Shown: piece by piece, positions 6,616 to 9,750 of the stretch
How the letters are laid out: every line of letters starts with the position of its first letter
Position numbering within the stretch: the first letter of the stretch is position 1
NCBI GenBank assembly: GCA_937893785.1
Contig: CALCSP010000346.1
Span: 1 to 9,750 of the forward strand
Reading direction: 5' to 3'
Length of the DNA stretch: 9,750 bases
Source of the DNA: an uncultured Verrucomicrobiales bacterium
Lineage (GTDB): Bacteria > Verrucomicrobiota > Verrucomicrobiia > Verrucomicrobiales > DEV007
Program-made: the position numbers and the translations under genes
Notes under the pieces: model-generated
The model's input: only the letters and a program-made list of their open reading frames with translations
Database searches by the model: none
Told to the model about the DNA's origin: nothing

Positions 6616-7158
6616 TCACTGGGCGGCGAACCGGAATCCAAAAGGCAGGAGCCGCTCAATATCGAGGACATCGCCCAGGAGCTCCTCTTCGCCTGAATCA
6701 CAAATAATAAGCGTATCCTCATCGGCAAACTCCCTGATCACCTGTCGGCACAAACCGCAAGGCGAACGTTGACTGAGGGGCATGTCCAATGTTTCCGGGG
6801 TTGAAACGGCCAGAAGGCTAATCTTGCGCAACCCCTGCGCCGAAGCACTAGCTATCGCTGCTCGCTCGGCACAAATCGTTGCGCCGAAAGAACTGTTCTC
6901 GACGTTTGACCCAGAAAAAATTCTTTTCCCCGGATCATCTTTCATTATTACGGCTGCTCCAACGTGAAACCTAGAAAAAGGGGCATAAGCACCATCCGCA
7001 GCACTCCGCGCTGCAGAAACGAGTTGCTCCGCCATCTCCACATCTATCTGAACTGATTTCTCCTTCAGCAAATAACCAGGAGCACGAAGCTTGCCGCCCC
7101 CTGTCACAAGGTCGACTTCTCCAGATTCAATTGCAGGCAGAGTAATCGTTGTCATCAC
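6616..7158 (-). CDS. cdd: cytidine deaminase, homotetrameric zinc type
   Basis: This enzyme deaminates cytidine and deoxycytidine to uridine and deoxyuridine in pyrimidine salvage. The 180-residue product shows the full active site: the substrate loop AYAPFSRFHVGAAV (57-70), GSNVENSSFG (83-92), the zinc and proton-shuttle motif CAE with Cys96 and Glu98, and PCGLC with zinc ligands Cys134 and Cys137. The C-terminal LLPFGF is also typical. The short form is usually about 130-140 residues. Here some 40 residues precede the first family helix, so either the N-terminus is extended or the true start lies inside; I see no better-placed ribosome site downstream. Two adjacent ATG codons (7158 and 7155) compete, with a weak TAGG upstream. 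The gene ends in TGA, again showing that UGA normally terminates. It converges on the UGA-containing gene and diverges from the sulfatase. Confidence 0.92.
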   Translation of the reverse strand: MMTTITLPAIESGEVDLVTGGGKLRAPGYLLKEKSVQIDVEMAEQLVSAARSAADGAYAPFSRFHVGAAVIMKDDPGKRIFSGSNVENSSFGATICAERAAIASASAQGLRKISLLAVSTPETLDMPLSQRSPCGLCRQVIREFADEDTLIICDSGEEELLGDVLDIERLLPFGFRFAAQ

Positions 7159-7230
7159 GCCTACAAGCTACTCGTGCATCAAGGTGATCAAAAGAAATAA
7201 TGCTCTTTTCCATGGACTTGCTGGTATCCT

Positions 7231-7242
7231 TTTCCCGGGAAA
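7231..7242. repeat. perfect 12-bp palindrome in the cdd/sulfatase divergent spacer
   Basis: TTTCCCGGGAAA is self-complementary and lies 33 bases upstream of the sulfatase start, in the 117-base divergent spacer (7159-7275). A dimeric regulator could bind it, but a 12-bp palindrome is expected by chance a few times in a window this size. Confidence 0.25.
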
Positions 7243-7275
7243 TATTGCCCACGAATTCCAGTCAAACCAGTAAAC

Positions 7276-8721
7276 ATGAGCAGAAGAAAAATTCCTTGGC
7301 ACATCCTCTTCCTCTTCCCTTCGCTGTTTATCCTTGAATCCTCAGCACTTGAACCCGCCAATGTCCTGTTGATTGTCTCCGATGACCAAGGCTATAACGA
7401 CATCGGACTCATTAATCCGGATATTCTCACACCGAACCTTGACCGCCTTGCCAGGGAGGGGATCCGCCTGACCAACTTCTATGTGAGCTGGCCAGCATGC
7501 ACTCCCTCACGTGGCAGTCTGATGACCGGACGTTACCCTCAACGCAACGGTATCCATGACATGATCCGTAATGAGGCCCCGGACTACGGCTATCAATACA
7601 AGTCACGAGAGGAATACGAAGCTAGCTGGGAATGGATTGGGGGCATGGATCAGCGGGAGGTAATGATCCCGGCAATTCTTAAGGCAAGGGGATTCAAAAG
7701 TGCTGTTTACGGAAAGTGGGATTTGGGAGCACTCCGTAGATATCTGCCGACATCTCGAGGATTTGACGACTTTTACGGCTTCGTAAATACCGGTATTGAT
7801 TACTACACTCACGAGCGCTACGGAATGCACAGCATGTTTCGTAACGAGTTACGAACAAAAGAAGACCAAGGTGCCTATGCCACCAACCTATTCAGGCGTG
7901 AAGCCTTGCGTTTTCTTGGCAAGACCGAGAACACCCCATTCTTTCTTTACCTCCCCTTTAATGCCCCGCACGGCTCCTCGTCCCTTGATCCAGCGATAAG
8001 GGGAAGTGTTCAGGCACCCGAAGAATACAAGGCAATGTATCCAGGTATTGAAACCAAAATGGTAAAGGGATCCCGCTACGGCAAACCGGCAATGGTTCCC
8101 AGCAAGGAAACAAAGCGCAGGGACTACCGTGCAGCAGTAACCTGTATGGACGCGGCTATTGGGGATATCCTGAAAAGGCTCGACCAACAGAAAAAGGCCC
8201 ACAACACGCTAGTTATTTTCATGTCTGACAATGGTGGTGGTGGTCCTGCTGACAATCGTCCACTGCGCGGTAAAAAGGGACAAATGTGGGAAGGAGGGTT
8301 ACGAGTTCCGTGCATTATCCGTTGGCCAGCAGCTTTGCCTGGCGGGAAAACCTGCGATGCATTCCTCAGTAGTCTGGAGATTTTTCCAACCATCGCTGCC
8401 GCGACCGGAGCTGATCTTCCTGAAGGGGTAACTCTTGACGGATTCAATATGCTTCCTGTCCTCAGGGACAAGGCGCCCTCCAAGCGAACCGCCATGTTCT
8501 GGCAACGCCGTAATCTGAAGGCGGCCAGGGTGGGAAGCTGGAAATGGGTGGACATGGGAAATGACTCGCAGGGCCTCTTTGATCTTCGCAGCGACCCCGG
8601 GGAACGCAGAAACCTGGCCACCAAAAAGCCGGACATACTCAACCGTTTGAGAAAACAATTTGCAGATTGGAGCAAGGAGATGGATCAAGCCGAGCCACGC
8701 GGCCCTTTCCGCAATTTTTAG
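7276..8721 (+). CDS. secreted arylsulfatase-type sulfatase (S1, formylglycine-dependent)
   Basis: This alkaline-phosphatase-fold enzyme hydrolyses a sulfate ester, probably on a glycan, outside the cytoplasm. The 481-residue product begins with a basic and hydrophobic signal peptide (about 1-24). NVLLIVSDDQGYND follows, with metal ligands Asp36 and Asp37. The sulfatase signature CTPSRGSLMTGRYP has Cys75 as the residue converted to formylglycine. FMSDNGGGG (Asp318, Asn319) completes the calcium site, and RGKKGQMWEGGLRVP is the conserved C-terminal active-site segment. One substitution is notable: the usual GKWHLG motif reads GKWDLG, with Lys147 kept and Asp149 replacing the histidine. The start has no strong Shine-Dalgarno. 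The substrate cannot be read from sequence. The nearby ROK kinase and SIS protein suggest that a released sugar, possibly an amino sugar, is phosphorylated and isomerised. A formylglycine-generating or anaerobic maturase must be encoded elsewhere. Confidence 0.92.
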   Translation: MSRRKIPWHILFLFPSLFILESSALEPANVLLIVSDDQGYNDIGLINPDILTPNLDRLAREGIRLTNFYVSWPACTPSRGSLMTGRYPQRNGIHDMIRNEAPDYGYQYKSREEYEASWEWIGGMDQREVMIPAILKARGFKSAVYGKWDLGALRRYLPTSRGFDDFYGFVNTGIDYYTHERYGMHSMFRNELRTKEDQGAYATNLFRREALRFLGKTENTPFFLYLPFNAPHGSSSLDPAIRGSVQAPEEYKAMYPGIETKMVKGSRYGKPAMVPSKETKRRDYRAAVTCMDAAIGDILKRLDQQKKAHNTLVIFMSDNGGGGPADNRPLRGKKGQMWEGGLRVPCIIRWPAALPGGKTCDAFLSSLEIFPTIAAATGADLPEGVTLDGFNMLPVLRDKAPSKRTAMFWQRRNLKAARVGSWKWVDMGNDSQGLFDLRSDPGERRNLATKKPDILNRLRKQFADWSKEMDQAEPRGPFRNF

Positions 8722-8735
8722 CCTCTCGACCTACT

Positions 8736-9512
8736 CTACCCGTTGCCACCATAGAGGACAGCCATGCGGCGGGAATGCTCGTCATAGGCTGATTCAAAAA
8801 GCTCCTCAGCCTCCTTTTTACCGACAATTGCCGAGGAAGTCAGGACACGGGGAGGGTTGCCGGACTCAGTCAGCAAGCGTGCTATTTCCGCTTTAAGGGC
8901 ATTGACGATCATGCACCCCCCAACAGTCGACCCAGGTGATACCGGTGTCGGCAACCCGTCAACCTGGATCATTGAATCTCCCAGTGGAGCACCTGTATCG
9001 AGAACTCTATCCGAAAAATGAACCAGCTTTTTCCCATCATCCCTTTTGCTCTCGCTCCCCTCACAATGTGCCAAGCTGACAAGACCGGCCACCCAGACCC
9101 CCCGTTGCTGAAATTGCTCTGCGATCTCTATCGGTACAACATTACAACCACTGGAGGATACAACCAACGCAGTATCGTCTTCAGAAATATCAAAATTACG
9201 GAGAATCCGTCCAGCCAGCCCTGTCACGTTCTCAAGGAACATGGCCTGGCGCTGCCCATTTGCCCCGCTGACTTGGTTATGAAAGGTCAGAGACAACTCG
9301 ACAATCGGGTTGAAACCCGGGAAGGAGCCATATCGCGGCCACATCTCCTCAACCATGATCCTGGAATGACCCGAGCCAAACAGGTGGACAACGCGCCCCT
9401 TGAGAATGGAATCGGCGAACCTCCCTGCAACTTCATGGATCATTTCATGCTGAGCAGCGACCCGCTCAACAATTTCTCGACAATGGTTGATATAATCCTC
9501 GGAAGGGCTCAT
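8736..9512 (-). CDS. SIS-domain phosphosugar-binding protein (UPF0309-like)
   Basis: The product (258 residues from the ATG at 9512) carries a sugar-isomerase (SIS) fold. GRVVHLFGSGHSR near 39-51 is the first phosphate-binding loop, and VVSSSGCNVVP near 118-127 has the Ser-Ser-Ser-Gly loop that binds the sugar phosphate. The linking segment MWPRYGSFPGFNPIVE resembles UPF0309 proteins, a group without an established reaction that is thought to act on phosphorylated sugars. The start could also be the GTG at 9515, directly adjoining. No Shine-Dalgarno is evident, and the ROK kinase gene stops only 12 bases upstream, so translational coupling is likely. The pair looks like a kinase followed by an isomerase, lyase or regulator for its product. 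It converges with the sulfatase with only 14 bases between the stops. Confidence 0.82.
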   Translation of the reverse strand: MSPSEDYINHCREIVERVAAQHEMIHEVAGRFADSILKGRVVHLFGSGHSRIMVEEMWPRYGSFPGFNPIVELSLTFHNQVSGANGQRQAMFLENVTGLAGRILRNFDISEDDTALVVSSSGCNVVPIEIAEQFQQRGVWVAGLVSLAHCEGSESKRDDGKKLVHFSDRVLDTGAPLGDSMIQVDGLPTPVSPGSTVGGCMIVNALKAEIARLLTESGNPPRVLTSSAIVGKKEAEELFESAYDEHSRRMAVLYGGNG

Positions 9513-9524
9513 CACGTGTTTGTA

Positions 9525-9750
9525 TTAGCCCGGCATCAGGCTGTTGTAAACTGCTCCGTAAGCACCTGCCCAAGAGCCCAGAACTGCCGGCACGATTTTC
9601 ACCCTTGCTCCTGCCGGTTGCCACTCCCGTTCGCTCACCAGATCCTTAAGCGGGTTGAAAAGGTGTTCTCCCGCCTCAGCAATACCACCACCAATAACAA
9701 TCACCTGAGGGTCAACCGTATTAGCCATTGACACAATTGCGGCAGCAAGA
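9525..9750 (-). CDS. ROK-family sugar kinase, C-terminal part (runs off right edge)
   Basis: The minus strand is open from the window edge (9750) to a TAA at 9525-9527. The 74 or so visible residues start LAAAIVSMANTVDPQVIVIGGGI, which is the conserved C-terminal helix-strand-Gly loop of ROK kinases (compare typical 'IANLINILNPEVIVIGGG'). GEHLFNPLKDLV and VLGSWAGAYGAV follow, as in the family's last helices. ROK kinases phosphorylate glucose, N-acetylmannosamine, N-acetylglucosamine, fructose or related sugars with ATP. The substrate-specific motif and any DNA-binding N-terminus lie outside, so neither substrate nor a regulator role can be judged. The internal GTG at 9734 is not a credible start, because the frame upstream still reads as ROK sequence. 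It forms an operon with the SIS gene. Confidence 0.85.
   Translation of the reverse strand, partial: LAAAIVSMANTVDPQVIVIGGGIAEAGEHLFNPLKDLVSEREWQPAGARVKIVPAVLGSWAGAYGAVYNSLMPG

Noticed and set aside
8124..8675. A 183-codon minus-strand open frame inside the sulfatase
   Set aside because: It overlaps conserved sulfatase motifs on the other strand and shows no plausible protein features; a shadow.
9018..9731. A 237-codon plus-strand open frame opposite the SIS and ROK genes
   Set aside because: It is antisense to two recognisable protein families and has no family-like sequence of its own; a shadow.

Overview
This 9.75 kb window is ordinary bacterial chromosome: dense protein genes with short spacers, and no tRNA, rRNA, insertion sequence or CRISPR array that I could find. 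The gene set suggests the Verrucomicrobiota/Planctomycetota/Lentisphaerota group, most likely an Opitutae-like verrucomicrobium. It has a secreted arylsulfatase-type enzyme, a ROK kinase paired with a SIS-domain protein, a TraR/DksA-type protein of the 'ISPD..GRL.RLEA' kind, sigma-54, and a secreted thioredoxin-like protein with an uncharacterised C-terminal domain. This placement is inference from gene content; no marker RNA is present.

Layout. The left edge holds the N-terminus of a TraR/DksA-like protein on the minus strand (1-161). It diverges from a plus-strand run: a tRNA-dihydrouridine synthase (308-1324), a Ste24-like M48 membrane metalloprotease (1344-2597), the sigma-54 factor RpoN (2703-4121) and an Mrp/ApbC-type Fe-S carrier ATPase (4200-5258). 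A near-consensus -24/-12 (sigma-54) promoter lies just upstream of rpoN, so rpoN may be self-dependent. Mrp is followed by an intrinsic-terminator-like hairpin.

The most interesting locus is 5351-6594. A gene with a signal peptide and a thioredoxin-like fold (5411-6586) is interrupted once, by an in-frame TGA at 5663-5665. This falls exactly where the redox motif should be, directly after Cys84. The same frame then stays open for 306 more codons and completes the thioredoxin-like domain. From the TGA onward the mRNA can form a 37-nt hairpin with UGA at its base and a GGUC in or beside the apical loop, as in bacterial SECIS elements. TGA ends dus and cdd in the same window, so it is not globally reassigned. 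A selenoprotein with a vicinal Cys-Sec pair is the best explanation; a recent nonsense mutation or a sequencing error is the alternative. The Shine-Dalgarno of this gene is also the 3' arm of a perfect 10-bp inverted repeat, which suggests translational control.

To the right are a convergent cytidine deaminase (minus, 6616-7158), a divergent secreted sulfatase (plus, 7276-8721), and a minus-strand pair: the C-terminal part of a ROK sugar kinase running off the window (9525-9750), followed by a SIS-domain phosphosugar protein (8736-9512). Sulfatase, kinase and SIS protein together suggest salvage of a sulfated, possibly amino, sugar. Cdd serves pyrimidine salvage, while Dus, RpoN and Mrp are housekeeping or global functions.
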